Below, in pieces: positions 16,811 through 24,858 of a stretch of DNA of 51,805 bases. The notes beneath the pieces are model-generated. The model saw only the letters and a program-made list of their open reading frames with translations. It was not told the origin of the DNA and ran no database searches. Within the stretch, counting starts at the first letter, position 1, and each line of letters starts with the position of its first letter. Source of the DNA: Sphingomonas adhaesiva (GTDB lineage: Bacteria; Pseudomonadota; Alphaproteobacteria; Sphingomonadales; Sphingomonadaceae); contig NZ_NWVC01000012.1 of the NCBI RefSeq assembly GCF_002374855.1, positions 1-51,805 of the forward strand. The letters are read 5' to 3'. The translations under genes were made by a program, and so were the position numbers.

Positions 16811-17231
16811 GGTCACGACACGAAAGTGAGTTTTGCGTACGCTAGGAGCGAACAGAACGTGTCCGTAAACCCGTTGCGCGCCGATCTTGTCCGGCAAGCC
16901 GTCAAAACCGTGCGCTGCCGGACACTCTGACGCTGACCGGCATACCAGCGTTTGACGGCGACGGCAGGAACCGCCCAAATCCTGCCGTTCAGTAAATCGT
17001 CTCGGCGTTTCGAAACCGGCCATTTGCCGTGCAGAAATATTCCCGCTTTCCCATGTACGACGGGCTGTTTTGAGAAAACTCAATCGGGAACAGATTTCGA
17101 GAAAGTAGCTCCCCTAGGCGCATCAAGAGAACGATCCTGCCCAGCTTTCTCGCTGCGCCTTCCCAATCGGGAATAGGCGGCGAGCAGACAGCATTATTGC
17201 GGAGCCGATCATACGTGTTAGGCGTGTACGC
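16811..17231. other. Gene-free stretch
   Basis: I find no coding sequence with acceptable start and composition over these 420 bp. The sequence looks like scrambled accessory DNA following the transposon ends. Confidence 0.4.
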
Positions 17232-17549
17232 ATGACCAATACATACATGGCACTGGCGCTATCGTTAGCAGGACAGTCTCTTGGCTATCCCGTTTATGTT
17301 CATGTCGAAGAGGGGGTATGCCATTTTCAAATCCAAGATATGGTCATGTCGAAAGAGCGAGAAGTTCGCGATTGGTTAAGAGAATTGCCAGATAAGCAAC
17401 GGAAAATCGATTTGGTTTCAGACGACAAGCGGGCAGCTAGTTGCGTTCGTAAGGCTGAAGCGATCGTGCGGCGATCTGGGTTCTTCCATATCGCTGTGCG
17501 CCGAGGTACAATGAACGACTACCCAGATGGCTTGCGGCCGGGAAAGTAA
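17232..17549 (+). CDS. Small hypothetical protein
   Basis: The 105-residue product begins MTNTYMALALSLAGQSLG and continues with an acidic/basic soluble stretch (KEREVRDWLRELPDKQRKID). It has no signal peptide: the early hydrophobic run is short and not preceded by positive charge. Base composition is noticeably lower in GC than the surroundings, a sign of separate origin. The ribosome binding site is weak. It is flanked by transposon debris on both sides. I do not recognise a family. Confidence 0.5.
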   Translation: MTNTYMALALSLAGQSLGYPVYVHVEEGVCHFQIQDMVMSKEREVRDWLRELPDKQRKIDLVSDDKRAASCVRKAEAIVRRSGFFHIAVRRGTMNDYPDGLRPGK

Positions 17550-17607
17550 AAGCGACATATCGAAGGCTGCCGCCGCAACGGGAGGGATAGTCACTTTCCC
17601 ATTTCTC

Positions 17608-17698
17608 GATCCCATGCGAGACGGGATCGCTATGCTTTGGGGTGTCATTCCGCCCCCAACCGGACCCGGCTACCAGCGGCACGTTTTTCAACAGCCCC
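17608..17698 (+). repeat. 91-bp direct repeat, copy 2
   Basis: It differs from 184-274 at only a few positions and lies in the same orientation 17.4 kb away. It begins GATCCCATGCGAGACGGGAT and ends TTTTTCAACAGCCCC. It marks the left border of the copper island. Confidence 0.75.
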
Positions 17699-18007
17699 TA
17701 GGGTTTCCAAGAGATAGCACATTCATTTGTAAACAGCGGAAGAGCCGTGCCGACCGGTGTCGCCCGGCTCCTCTATTTCTAACGCCGCGGCGTCCGCTCA
17801 GTGGCGCGCTCGGCCTGCAAACAGAGTTGCCAAGGAATTTGAACAGCGGGACGCGTGGATTGTCGGCTGCGTAGCCAGCTGCGAGCGATTGGACGCAATG
17901 GAAGAGTGCGCAGTCGCGCCGAGGGGCGTGTGGCATTCGTTCACTTCAGATTGGAGGGGTGTTCGCCGGCCGTGCGTAATGGATGTGAGGACGGCGGAGG
18001 AATGACC
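17699..18007 (+). other. Intergenic region upstream of the cnrYXH-like operon
   Basis: There is no gene in these 309 bp. It should contain the promoter of the sensor/sigma operon; a GGAATTTGAAC run near 17834 recalls ECF-type -35 elements, but I could not pair it with a -10 at proper spacing. A GGAGGA ribosome binding site ends at 18001. Confidence 0.4.
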
Positions 18008-18292
18008 ATGGACATGGATTTAGACAGCGCGTTGCGCCGCCTTGGCGAGCAACCGCTTGATCCCCGGCTCGCTGAACTGGAAGGCGAAGTCATGCGACTG
18101 ATCGCGGCGGAGCGCCGCGCGGGTGGCGTAGTGGCGCTGCGATCCGGCATGCTGGCAGCGCTAGGCGCAGTCGCCTTGGGAGTGGTGGGCGGCGGATTGT
18201 CGTCCACAGCGGCGACTGCGCAGGTGCCGACGCTAACACCCTTCGGGCCTGCCATGCCGCTAGCGCCTTCGACCTTGCTCGCGTTCCAGTGA
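18008..18292 (+). CDS. Putative anti-sigma membrane protein, CnrY-like
   Basis: The 94-residue protein has a charged cytoplasmic N-terminus (SALRRLGEQPLDPRLAELE), one membrane helix around residues 45-65 (SGMLAALGAVALGVVGGGL) and a short periplasmic tail. Length and topology match CnrY/NccY-type anti-sigma factors, which tether the ECF sigma factor at the membrane; sequence similarity is weak. I prefer the ATG at 18008 over 18002 because GGAGGA abuts the latter. It overlaps the next gene by four bases. The assignment rests mainly on the Y-X-H gene order. Confidence 0.7.
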   Translation: MDMDLDSALRRLGEQPLDPRLAELEGEVMRLIAAERRAGGVVALRSGMLAALGAVALGVVGGGLSSTAATAQVPTLTPFGPAMPLAPSTLLAFQ

Positions 18293-18732
18293 CGAGCGGC
18301 GCCCGGAGGGCGATGCTGATCGCCATCATCGCGTTCGTGGCGGCGGTCGCAGGCGTTTGGGCTGGACGTGAGTTGTTCCCGTCCCCGCCAAGCCCGGGCG
18401 TTGAGCTTCACAGCTTGCTCCACGACGGGCTCGAGCTAGACGAAGCTCAACGGACTAAGCTCCAGGCGCTGGAGTCTCACTTCGCCGTTCGAAGGCGTGC
18501 CTTGGAGCTGGAGCTCAGAGCCGACAACGCCCGGCTCGCCGCCGCCATCGAGGCCGAACATGGTAACGGGCCGCAGGTCGCGGCGGCCGTCGATCGTTCG
18601 CACGGCGCGATGGGTGAGCTCCAAAAGGAGACGTTGAACCATATGTTCGCGATGCGGCAGATCCTGCGGCCGGATCAGACGACGGCGTTCGACCGCGCGG
18701 TGGTGAAGGCGCTGACCGCAGACGCGCGGTGA
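18289..18732 (+). CDS. Periplasmic metal sensor, CnrX-like
   Basis: The 147-residue protein starts with GTG, has an N-terminal membrane anchor (residues 9-25) and a helical-hairpin periplasmic domain. Residues that bind metal in CnrX are conserved in spacing: HSLLH (His41, His45), Glu62, and HMFAM (His118, Met122), compared with 42/46/63/119/123 in CnrX. Metal binding should release the sigma factor from the Y protein. Downstream genes are all copper-related, so copper is the likely signal rather than cobalt or nickel. It overlaps both neighbours by four bases. Confidence 0.88.
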   Translation: MTSGARRAMLIAIIAFVAAVAGVWAGRELFPSPPSPGVELHSLLHDGLELDEAQRTKLQALESHFAVRRRALELELRADNARLAAAIEAEHGNGPQVAAAVDRSHGAMGELQKETLNHMFAMRQILRPDQTTAFDRAVVKALTADAR

Positions 18733-19301
18733 GCCTCGATCTCGCGGCCTGCACGGACGGCGAACTCGCCGCCTTGACGCTCGGCGGACGTCAGGCTGCG
18801 TTCGCTGAGATCATGCGGCGGCACCAAAAACCGGTCTACCGCCTGATCCGCTCGCATATCGGCGACGCCGAAGAGGCGCTTGACCTCACTCAGGAATGCT
18901 TCGTGGCCGCCTTTCAGAACTTGCGAAAGTATGACGGAGAGCGACCGCTCGCTGCGTGGCTGACCCGCGTGGCGATCAACAAGAGCCGCGACTGGCACAG
19001 GCGGCGGCGCATACGCCAGATACTATCGTTCGCCTCTTCGCTGCCGCCCGAGACCATGGAGAGTGGGCGGGACGAGGCGCCAGGTGCCGACGCGGTAACC
19101 TTCGATCGCGCAGAGCTTGCGCGGCTTTCGCGCGCGGTGTCCGAGCTGCCGGCCACGCTCAAGGAGACGCTTTTGCTGCGGACCGTGGAGGGCTTGTCCC
19201 AGGCGGAAACCGCCGCCGCGCTGGGGATCAGCGGAAAGGCCGTGGAGACGCGGCTCCGGCGTGCGCGTGAAAGATTATCGAAAATTCTCGACTTCGCGTG
19301 A
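18729..19301 (+). CDS. ECF RNA polymerase sigma factor, CnrH-like
   Basis: The 190-residue protein contains region 2 (FAEIMRRHQKPVYRLI, DAEEALDLTQECFVAAFQNL, WLTRVAINKSRDW) and region 4 (LSQAETAAALGISGKAVETR, LRRARERLSK), the complete set for an ECF factor. It starts with GTG overlapping the stop of the sensor gene. With the upstream Y- and X-like genes it makes a transmembrane signalling unit. The nearest target is probably its own operon and the multicopper oxidase operon starting 97 bp downstream. Confidence 0.93.
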   Translation: MSLDLAACTDGELAALTLGGRQAAFAEIMRRHQKPVYRLIRSHIGDAEEALDLTQECFVAAFQNLRKYDGERPLAAWLTRVAINKSRDWHRRRRIRQILSFASSLPPETMESGRDEAPGADAVTFDRAELARLSRAVSELPATLKETLLLRTVEGLSQAETAAALGISGKAVETRLRRARERLSKILDFA

Positions 19302-19344
19302 GGGGATGAGCCTATTTGCGCGTAATGAAAGATAAGGTCGGCGG

Positions 19345-19357
19345 CCCCCCCCCCCCC
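19345..19357 (+). repeat. C13 homopolymer upstream of copA
   Basis: Thirteen consecutive C residues lie between the sigma-factor gene and copA, flanked by GGTCGGCGG and GCCGCCGGCC. Tracts of this length slip easily in replication, and here a slip would alter promoter or leader spacing of copA. Confidence 0.85.
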
Positions 19358-19397
19358 GCCGCCGGCCGCAAGCATTGAACTGGAGCGAAGGAAAGGC

Positions 19398-21404
19398 ATG
19401 AGCCGCAATCTAAACCGGCGCGACGTAATGCGCGGAACCGCCATGCTTGGCGGCACGCTGGCCATGTCGGCCTACCTGCCGGCTTGGGCGCAACCTGTGT
19501 CGCGCGGCATCGCCAGGCCCCTGCCGACCGTGTCGGGCACAAACATCGCGCTGACGATCGACAGGATGAAGCTCGTCATGGACGGGATCACGACGCCCGC
19601 GATCGGGGTAAACGGCACGGTCCCGGCACCACTCGTCCGCCTCAAAGAGGGCCAGAAGGTCCGCCTTGCGGTGACCAACAACCTCGACGAAGATAGCTCG
19701 ATCCACTGGCACGGGCTCATTCTGCCGTTCCAAATGGACGGCGTACCCGGGATCAGCTTCCCCGGCATCAAGGCGCGTTCGACCTTTGTGTACGAGTTCC
19801 CGATCTTGCAGTCCGGCACCTACTGGTATCACAGCCACTCGGGCGAGCAGGAGCAGGCAGGACTCTACGGACCCATCGTGATTGATCCGGCGGGTGCCGA
19901 CCCAGTCGCGTTCGACCGCGAGCATGTGATCGTCCTCTCCGACCATAGCGAAATGACGGGCGAGGAAATCTTTCGCAAGCTCAAGCAGATGGGCGGCGCC
20001 TATTTCAACTATCAACGCCCGACGCTGAGTGGGCTGCTGGCCGGCCGCGAAATGCGCCTTAAGGATCGCCTCGATTGGGGGCAGATGCGGATGGACCCGG
20101 CGGACATCGCGGACGTCACTGGTTCGACCTACACCTTCCTGGTCAATGGCTTTGGACCTTACGACAACTGGACGGGTCTCTTCCGACCGGGCGAGCGGGT
20201 TCGGCTGCGCATCGTCAATGCCGCGGCGCAGACGAACTTCAACGTGCGCATCCCTGACCTGCCGATGACGGTGGTGCAGGCCGACGGCCAGAACGTCCGG
20301 CCGGTAACCGTGGACGAATTCCAGATCGGCGTCGCGGAAACCTTCGACGTGATCGTGACGCCCGAGGACCGCGCCTACAGCTTCGTTTCCGAGGCGATCG
20401 ACCGATCCGGCATGGGGCGCGCGACACTGGCCCCGCGCGAGGGCATGATCGCCCCGGTCCCGCCGCTCCGCCCACGCACGTTGCTGACCATGACCGACAT
20501 GGGCATGGACATGAGCGGGATGGAGGGGATGTCCGGTATGGCGGACGAGAACCCGGTCGCAAAGCGCGGGCCGGATCCCACGTTGATGCAGAATGCCTCG
20601 CGCAACCTGTGGAAGCTCACCGGGTGGAAAGAGCCCACCGATCACGGAACGAAGGCGATAGGCGCTGCGATGGCCAGCATGGCTGGGATGGGGGGCGACC
20701 AGATGAGCGGCGCTATGCCTGGGATGGACCATAGCCAAATGGCGGCGGGCGCTGCCGGGATGGCGGGCATGGACCATGGTCAGATGAGCAGCGGCGGCAT
20801 GGACGGGATGGATCATGGGTCAGGCGGCAGCATGGACATGAACATGCGCAACCCCAAGAACGCGCCCGGCGTCAAGATGGGGCCGGGAGTGCAGACCATC
20901 TCGCCGATGCCGAAGGACCGCACGGGCGAGCCGCCGCAGGGGCTGGAGGATGCGGATCATCGCGTGCTCACCTATCGCGACCTTGTCGCGCTGGACCGCA
21001 ACCCGGACGTTCGCGCCCCGTCGCGTCAGTTGGAGATCCACCTCACGGGCAATATGGAGCGCTACATGTGGGGCTTTGACGGCCAGAAGATGAGCGACCC
21101 TGCCGACCCCATCCCGTTCCGCAAGGACGAGCGCGCGCGCGTTACCCTGGTCAATGACACGATGATGCCGCACCCCATCCATTTGCACGGCCACTTCTTC
21201 GAGTTGGTGACCGGACATGGCGACTTTGGGCCTCGCAAGCACACTGTGAATGTGGCGCCAGGCGGTAAGATGACATTCGACGTAACGGCCGATGCGCCCG
21301 GCGACTGGGCGTTCCACTGCCACAATCTCTATCACATGACCGCGGGGATGATGCGTGTCGTGACGGTTCGCCCGATGGGCGAGGAGAATCGCGATGCAGC
21401 CTAA
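19398..21404 (+). CDS. copA: Copper-resistance multicopper oxidase CopA
   Basis: The 668-residue periplasmic protein is exported by Tat (RR at 7-8 in NLNRRDVMRG). It contains the three cupredoxin domains of the PcoA/CopA family. Copper ligands are visible in HWHG (103-105), YWYHSHSG (143-148), HPIHLHG (about 592-597) and HCHNLYHMTAGM (about 640-651). A long Met/His/Gly-rich insert (MDMSGMEGMSGM, PGMDHSQMAAG and repeats, about residues 368-478) binds additional copper. It oxidises Cu(I) to less toxic Cu(II). It overlaps copB by 11 bp. Control by the upstream ECF factor is likely. Confidence 0.96.
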   Translation: MSRNLNRRDVMRGTAMLGGTLAMSAYLPAWAQPVSRGIARPLPTVSGTNIALTIDRMKLVMDGITTPAIGVNGTVPAPLVRLKEGQKVRLAVTNNLDEDSSIHWHGLILPFQMDGVPGISFPGIKARSTFVYEFPILQSGTYWYHSHSGEQEQAGLYGPIVIDPAGADPVAFDREHVIVLSDHSEMTGEEIFRKLKQMGGAYFNYQRPTLSGLLAGREMRLKDRLDWGQMRMDPADIADVTGSTYTFLVNGFGPYDNWTGLFRPGERVRLRIVNAAAQTNFNVRIPDLPMTVVQADGQNVRPVTVDEFQIGVAETFDVIVTPEDRAYSFVSEAIDRSGMGRATLAPREGMIAPVPPLRPRTLLTMTDMGMDMSGMEGMSGMADENPVAKRGPDPTLMQNASRNLWKLTGWKEPTDHGTKAIGAAMASMAGMGGDQMSGAMPGMDHSQMAAGAAGMAGMDHGQMSSGGMDGMDHGSGGSMDMNMRNPKNAPGVKMGPGVQTISPMPKDRTGEPPQGLEDADHRVLTYRDLVALDRNPDVRAPSRQLEIHLTGNMERYMWGFDGQKMSDPADPIPFRKDERARVTLVNDTMMPHPIHLHGHFFELVTGHGDFGPRKHTVNVAPGGKMTFDVTADAPGDWAFHCHNLYHMTAGMMRVVTVRPMGEENRDAA

Positions 21405-22692
21405 GTTCCTCCTGATCGCCGGCGGCGCGGCGCTTGGCCTCGCAACGCCGGCGGCCGCGCAGATGGACCATTCCAACATGCCCGGCATGAAGATGCCGCC
21501 GCCAAAGGCGCCAGCGGTAAAAAAGCCTGCCGCCAAGAAGCCCTCAGCGACCAAGCCCGCCGTGCACAAGGAGTCCGCGAAGCCTGCCGCCAGGTCGACA
21601 CCGCGCGCGAAGGCGGGATTGGGGGCCAAGCCTGCCGCAAGTCGGTCCGCCAAGCCTCCGGTCGGTGGACCGGCTGTTGCTGATCCTCACGCCGGTCATG
21701 ACATGTCCGCCATGCCCGGTATGAATATGCCTGAAGCCAAACCTGATGCCAGTTCGGGGCACGACATGTCCGCGATGCCAGGTGCGTCCGGCGGCGCCAA
21801 CCCCGCTGAGCCAGGTGCTATGCAAGGCATGGACCATGGATCGATGCCGGGAATGGGCCAAAGTTCGGGCGCGATGCAAGGCATGCCGGGACACGGCATG
21901 GGAAGCATGCCCTCAGCCACGGGCGCGGCGATGATCGGCACCAACCTTCAGGCCGGCACCGCTCCGCCGCCGCCCATCCCGACCGATCGGGCCGCGGACC
22001 AGGTCTACTCTGCCGCTGCTATGGCGCATTCGCAGCAGCATCTGCGGTCGATGCACGGCGGGCAGAATTTCTCCCAGGTCATATTCAATCTGGCTGAAGT
22101 CCAGATCCGGGACGGTCGCGATGGTTACCGGTGGGACGGCAGTGCCTGGTATGGGGGTGATATCAACCGGCTGGTGCTCAAGACCGAGGGCGAAGGGAAT
22201 ATCGGGGGAAGTCTGGAAGCGGCGGAGGTACAGGCGCTTTATTCGCGCGCCATTGGCCCATACACCGATATACAGCTTGGCGTCCGCTACGATTTCAAGC
22301 CCAACCCCTCGCGCGTCTATGCGTCGGTCGGCTTCGAAACGCTGGCACCCGGCTTCTTCGATGTCGAGGGCGCACTGTTCCTGTCCAACAAGGGCGACCT
22401 GCTGGGGCGCCTGGAAGGTTATTACGATCAGCGGATCACGCAGCGGCTGGTTCTTCAGCCACGCGCCGAACTCAACTTCGCCGCGCAGGACGTGCCGGAA
22501 ATCGGCATCGGCTCAGGCCTTTCCACGGCCGAACTCGGTCTGCGTCTCCGCTACGAGATCAGGCGCGAGTTCGCGCCCTATGTGGGCATATCGTACGACC
22601 GCAGCTTCGGGGACACAGCCCGCTTCGCGCGCGCCGAAGGCCAGGGCGCGGCGTCGACCAGCCTCGTTCTGGGCATTCGCACATGGTTCTAA
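21394..22692 (+). CDS. copB: Outer-membrane copper-resistance protein CopB
   Basis: The 432-residue protein has a signal peptide (cleaved near PAAAQ), a low-complexity region rich in Lys-Pro-Ala and then in Met, His and Gly (MPGMNMPEAKP, GMDHGSMPGMGQSSG), and from about residue 205 the CopB barrel domain (VYSAAAMAHSQQHLRSMHGG, then YRWDGSAWYGGDINRLV) ending in a terminal aromatic (GIRTWF). It works with CopA in copper sequestration at the outer membrane. Translation is coupled to copA by overlap. Confidence 0.95.
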   Translation: MQPKFLLIAGGAALGLATPAAAQMDHSNMPGMKMPPPKAPAVKKPAAKKPSATKPAVHKESAKPAARSTPRAKAGLGAKPAASRSAKPPVGGPAVADPHAGHDMSAMPGMNMPEAKPDASSGHDMSAMPGASGGANPAEPGAMQGMDHGSMPGMGQSSGAMQGMPGHGMGSMPSATGAAMIGTNLQAGTAPPPPIPTDRAADQVYSAAAMAHSQQHLRSMHGGQNFSQVIFNLAEVQIRDGRDGYRWDGSAWYGGDINRLVLKTEGEGNIGGSLEAAEVQALYSRAIGPYTDIQLGVRYDFKPNPSRVYASVGFETLAPGFFDVEGALFLSNKGDLLGRLEGYYDQRITQRLVLQPRAELNFAAQDVPEIGIGSGLSTAELGLRLRYEIRREFAPYVGISYDRSFGDTARFARAEGQGAASTSLVLGIRTWF

Positions 22693-22739
22693 GGCCAACT
22701 AGTCTTGTTGCGTTGGCCAAGGCCAAGAAGGAGAAATCG

Positions 22740-23114
22740 ATGTTCAAGGCAGTAACGCTTCTGGCTCTGGCCGCGATGTCGGCGAGCCCCGCTTTGGCTC
22801 AGCAGGGCATGGACCACTCGAAAATGCAAGGCATGAACCACGACAACATGCCTGGCATGAACACGCCCTTCATGCCCGCCGAAATGGCGATGCATGAAAA
22901 GATGATGAAGGCCAAGGGCGCTAATGCGAGCGAGACGTGGGTCCGCAAGATGATCGAGCATCACCGCGGTGCGATCGCCATGTCGCAGATCGTTCTCCGG
23001 GAGTCGCCCGATGCGAAGACCCGGCAAATGGCTCAGAAATCGATTGCCGAGCAGAACAAGAGCATCGGTGAACTCCAGGCGATGCTCCGGTCGATGGGCA
23101 AGCGTCCTCAGTAA
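22740..23114 (+). CDS. DUF305 copper-associated periplasmic protein
   Basis: From the ATG at 22740, preceded by AAGGAG, the protein has 124 residues: signal peptide (ending ALAQ), a Met/His-rich N-terminus (QGMDHSKMQGMNHDNMPGMN) and the DUF305 helical domain with WVRKMIEHHRGAIAMSQIVL, whose His pair and Met are the conserved metal-binding candidates. A longer in-frame start at 22683 overlaps copB and lacks a signal peptide. Similar genes recur at 37451 and 37939, and a remnant lies at 24692. Confidence 0.92.
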   Translation: MFKAVTLLALAAMSASPALAQQGMDHSKMQGMNHDNMPGMNTPFMPAEMAMHEKMMKAKGANASETWVRKMIEHHRGAIAMSQIVLRESPDAKTRQMAQKSIAEQNKSIGELQAMLRSMGKRPQ

Positions 23115-23121
23115 TAAGCCT

Positions 23122-23157
23122 CATTCCTCCCGCCCCCAGCGAGCAACGGGAGGAATG
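23122..23157 (+). promoter_or_regulatory. Strong hairpin between DUF305 and DUF411 genes
   Basis: CATTCCTCCCG pairs perfectly with CGGGAGGAATG across 14 nt. No T-run follows, so it is not a standard terminator. It may stabilise the upstream mRNA or separate expression levels of the two genes. Confidence 0.5.
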
Positions 23158-23174
23158 ACCAAGGAGATTTTTCC

Positions 23175-23624
23175 ATGAAGTCAGCGTTGCGATTTGCGCT
23201 TACTGCCGCAGCCTTGTTGGTTCCGGTTGCCGCCAGCGCGGCTACCCCGATCGTTATGCACCGCGACCCCGGCTGCGGCTGTTGCGCCAAGTGGGCGGCG
23301 CAGGTGCAGCAGCAGCTCGGCCGGCAGGTGCGCGTCGTCGATGATTCTAACCGCCCGGCGCTGCAGAAGCGCGCGGGCGTTCCCGCGGACCTCTCGTCCT
23401 GCCACACCGCGATCGCCGATGGCATGGCTTTCGAGGGCCACGTGCCGATCGCCGACATGAAGCGGGCTCTTGCGACCCGGCCCAAGGGCGTGCGGGGCCT
23501 GGCGGTCGGCGGTATGCCGCTCGGCTCGCCGGGAATGGAAGTGCCGGGCGTCAAGGCGCAGGCCTATGACGTGGTCGCCTTCGGCACCGGCGGACGCCGC
23601 TTGTTCGCCCGCCACGGCAGCTGA
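23175..23624 (+). CDS. DUF411 metal-binding protein
   Basis: The 149-residue periplasmic protein has a signal peptide (cleaved after ASA) and the DUF411 signature MHRDPGCGCCAKW near the mature N-terminus, followed by LSSCHTAIADGMAFEGHVP and GLAVGGMPLGSPGMEVPG. The three closely spaced Cys plus His/Met-containing loops suit Cu(I) binding. The family is commonly found in copper-resistance clusters, as here. A separate ribosome binding site (AAGGAG) precedes it. Confidence 0.93.
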   Translation: MKSALRFALTAAALLVPVAASAATPIVMHRDPGCGCCAKWAAQVQQQLGRQVRVVDDSNRPALQKRAGVPADLSSCHTAIADGMAFEGHVPIADMKRALATRPKGVRGLAVGGMPLGSPGMEVPGVKAQAYDVVAFGTGGRRLFARHGS

Positions 23625-23803
23625 TCGGCGATTTTTCTGGTTAGGGCCGGCAGGACGCGCCTGCCGCTGCCAGCGTGACTCCTCCATCCAGTTCGCGTCG
23701 AAGCAGACGAAAAGTCTCACGGAAAGAGCTAGTGGGCGGGTGAGGGGAGAAGGCCGGGCGTGCGTAAACGGGAATGGATGAACACGGATCAAGGGGTCAG
23801 GTG

Positions 23804-24529
23804 ATGGGCGGCAAACGAGGCGGGACCTTCGCTATACTTCTTGCGGTTGCAATATCAGTCAGCACGTCGGCATCGGCGCACGAAGATCACAATGCGCTCG
23901 GGGCGGGTCCCGGGCCGGTCGCTAACAGCGCAGCCGAGACGCAGAAAGCAGATGGGGCGGACGCTGGCGACGGCCACATGGGCATGGGCTCTATGTCGAC
24001 TGTGGACATGAACATGGGTGGCCGCGACATCGCCGGCGACGACATGGACATGGGCGGCATGCACGAGGAGACCGCCAACAAGAACAAGAGTTTCGGCGAA
24101 CGGCTTGTGAGCTGGCTGGGCCGGCTGCACACCATGGTCATTCATTTTCCCATCGCCATGTTCATCGGCGCGTTCGGGTTAGAGCTGTTCGGGTTATGGC
24201 GCCGCAACCGGGACTATCAGCATGTCGCACACATAATGCTGGTGGTCGGCGCGCTGGGAGCGATCGCAGCGGCGTTCCTGGGCTGGTTCGCAGGCGGGTT
24301 CTACCTGACCGACCGCAACCCTATCCTGATGACGCATCGCTGGCTCGGAACATCGATCGCGGTCTTCGGCGTCGTGCTGGCTTGGATGGCAGCCCGCCAC
24401 CGCAAGGGTCCCGAGCGGTCGCGGTCGTTGTATTGGGTGGTGCTTGGCCTGATGACGCTCGCGATCTCAATTCAGGGGTTCCTCGGCGGAACCTTCATGC
24501 ATGGCGGAATAAACCACTTGGCGTTCTGA
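23804..24529 (+). CDS. DUF2231-type membrane protein with Met/His-rich N-terminus
   Basis: The 241-residue protein has an N-terminal signal or first helix, a periplasmic stretch rich in Met, His and Asp (GMGSMSTVDMNMGGRD, DDMDMGGMHEE) and four membrane helices beginning at GRLHTMVIHFPIAMFIGAFG, the DUF2231 signature. His residues at helix ends (HTMVIHFP, THRWLG) might bind haem or copper. I chose ATG 23804; ATG 23774 is an alternative. It sits alone between the DUF411 gene and a decayed gene, and probably belongs to the copper regulon. Confidence 0.82.
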   Translation: MGGKRGGTFAILLAVAISVSTSASAHEDHNALGAGPGPVANSAAETQKADGADAGDGHMGMGSMSTVDMNMGGRDIAGDDMDMGGMHEETANKNKSFGERLVSWLGRLHTMVIHFPIAMFIGAFGLELFGLWRRNRDYQHVAHIMLVVGALGAIAAAFLGWFAGGFYLTDRNPILMTHRWLGTSIAVFGVVLAWMAARHRKGPERSRSLYWVVLGLMTLAISIQGFLGGTFMHGGINHLAF

Positions 24530-24691
24530 GGGGCCCGACGCTTAGTAGCCGCTCGCGTGTTGGCGCGGTTCGAAGGAGAATGCGGCAGCGCCGACCTTCG
24601 TGCCGTAGGATGCCGCCAGCGATCCCGGCTCCGCTCGGGCGTGTCGAGGAACCCCGACCCTGATAATAGCACACTGTCTCGATGCACTCGC

Positions 24692-24843
24692 GCGCGAGCC
24701 ACGGGATCGTGGTACGGGATCATCGAACGGAGAAAGGCCGTGTCGCCGATCGTCGTGTGGATACGAATAAGCGCGAAGCAGCCGAAGAAGATGACAAGCG
24801 AGCCGGCGATCAGCGCTTTGTTGGCGGTGTTCGCTCGTCGCAC
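24692..24843 (-). pseudogene. Remnant of a membrane-anchored DUF305 gene
   Basis: On the minus strand ANKALIAGSLVIFFGCFALIR followed by HTTIGDTAFLRSMIPYHDP aligns with the middle of the intact gene at 37939-38385 (ANSALIIGSIAVFLGSYALI, TTIGDRAFTRSMIPHHSG). Both the N-terminal helices and the C-terminal domain are missing, and homology ends abruptly after the YHDP segment. Confidence 0.75.
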
Positions 24844-24858
24844 CGCCAGTGGCTCCCG

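Noticed and set aside
19410..20816. 468-residue frame opposite copA
   Set aside because: Shadow frame created by codon bias; His/Arg-rich without a domain, and copA is unmistakable.
23122..23157. Hairpin as an intrinsic terminator
   Set aside because: The stem is strong but no T-run follows, and the same strand continues into a gene of the same cluster.
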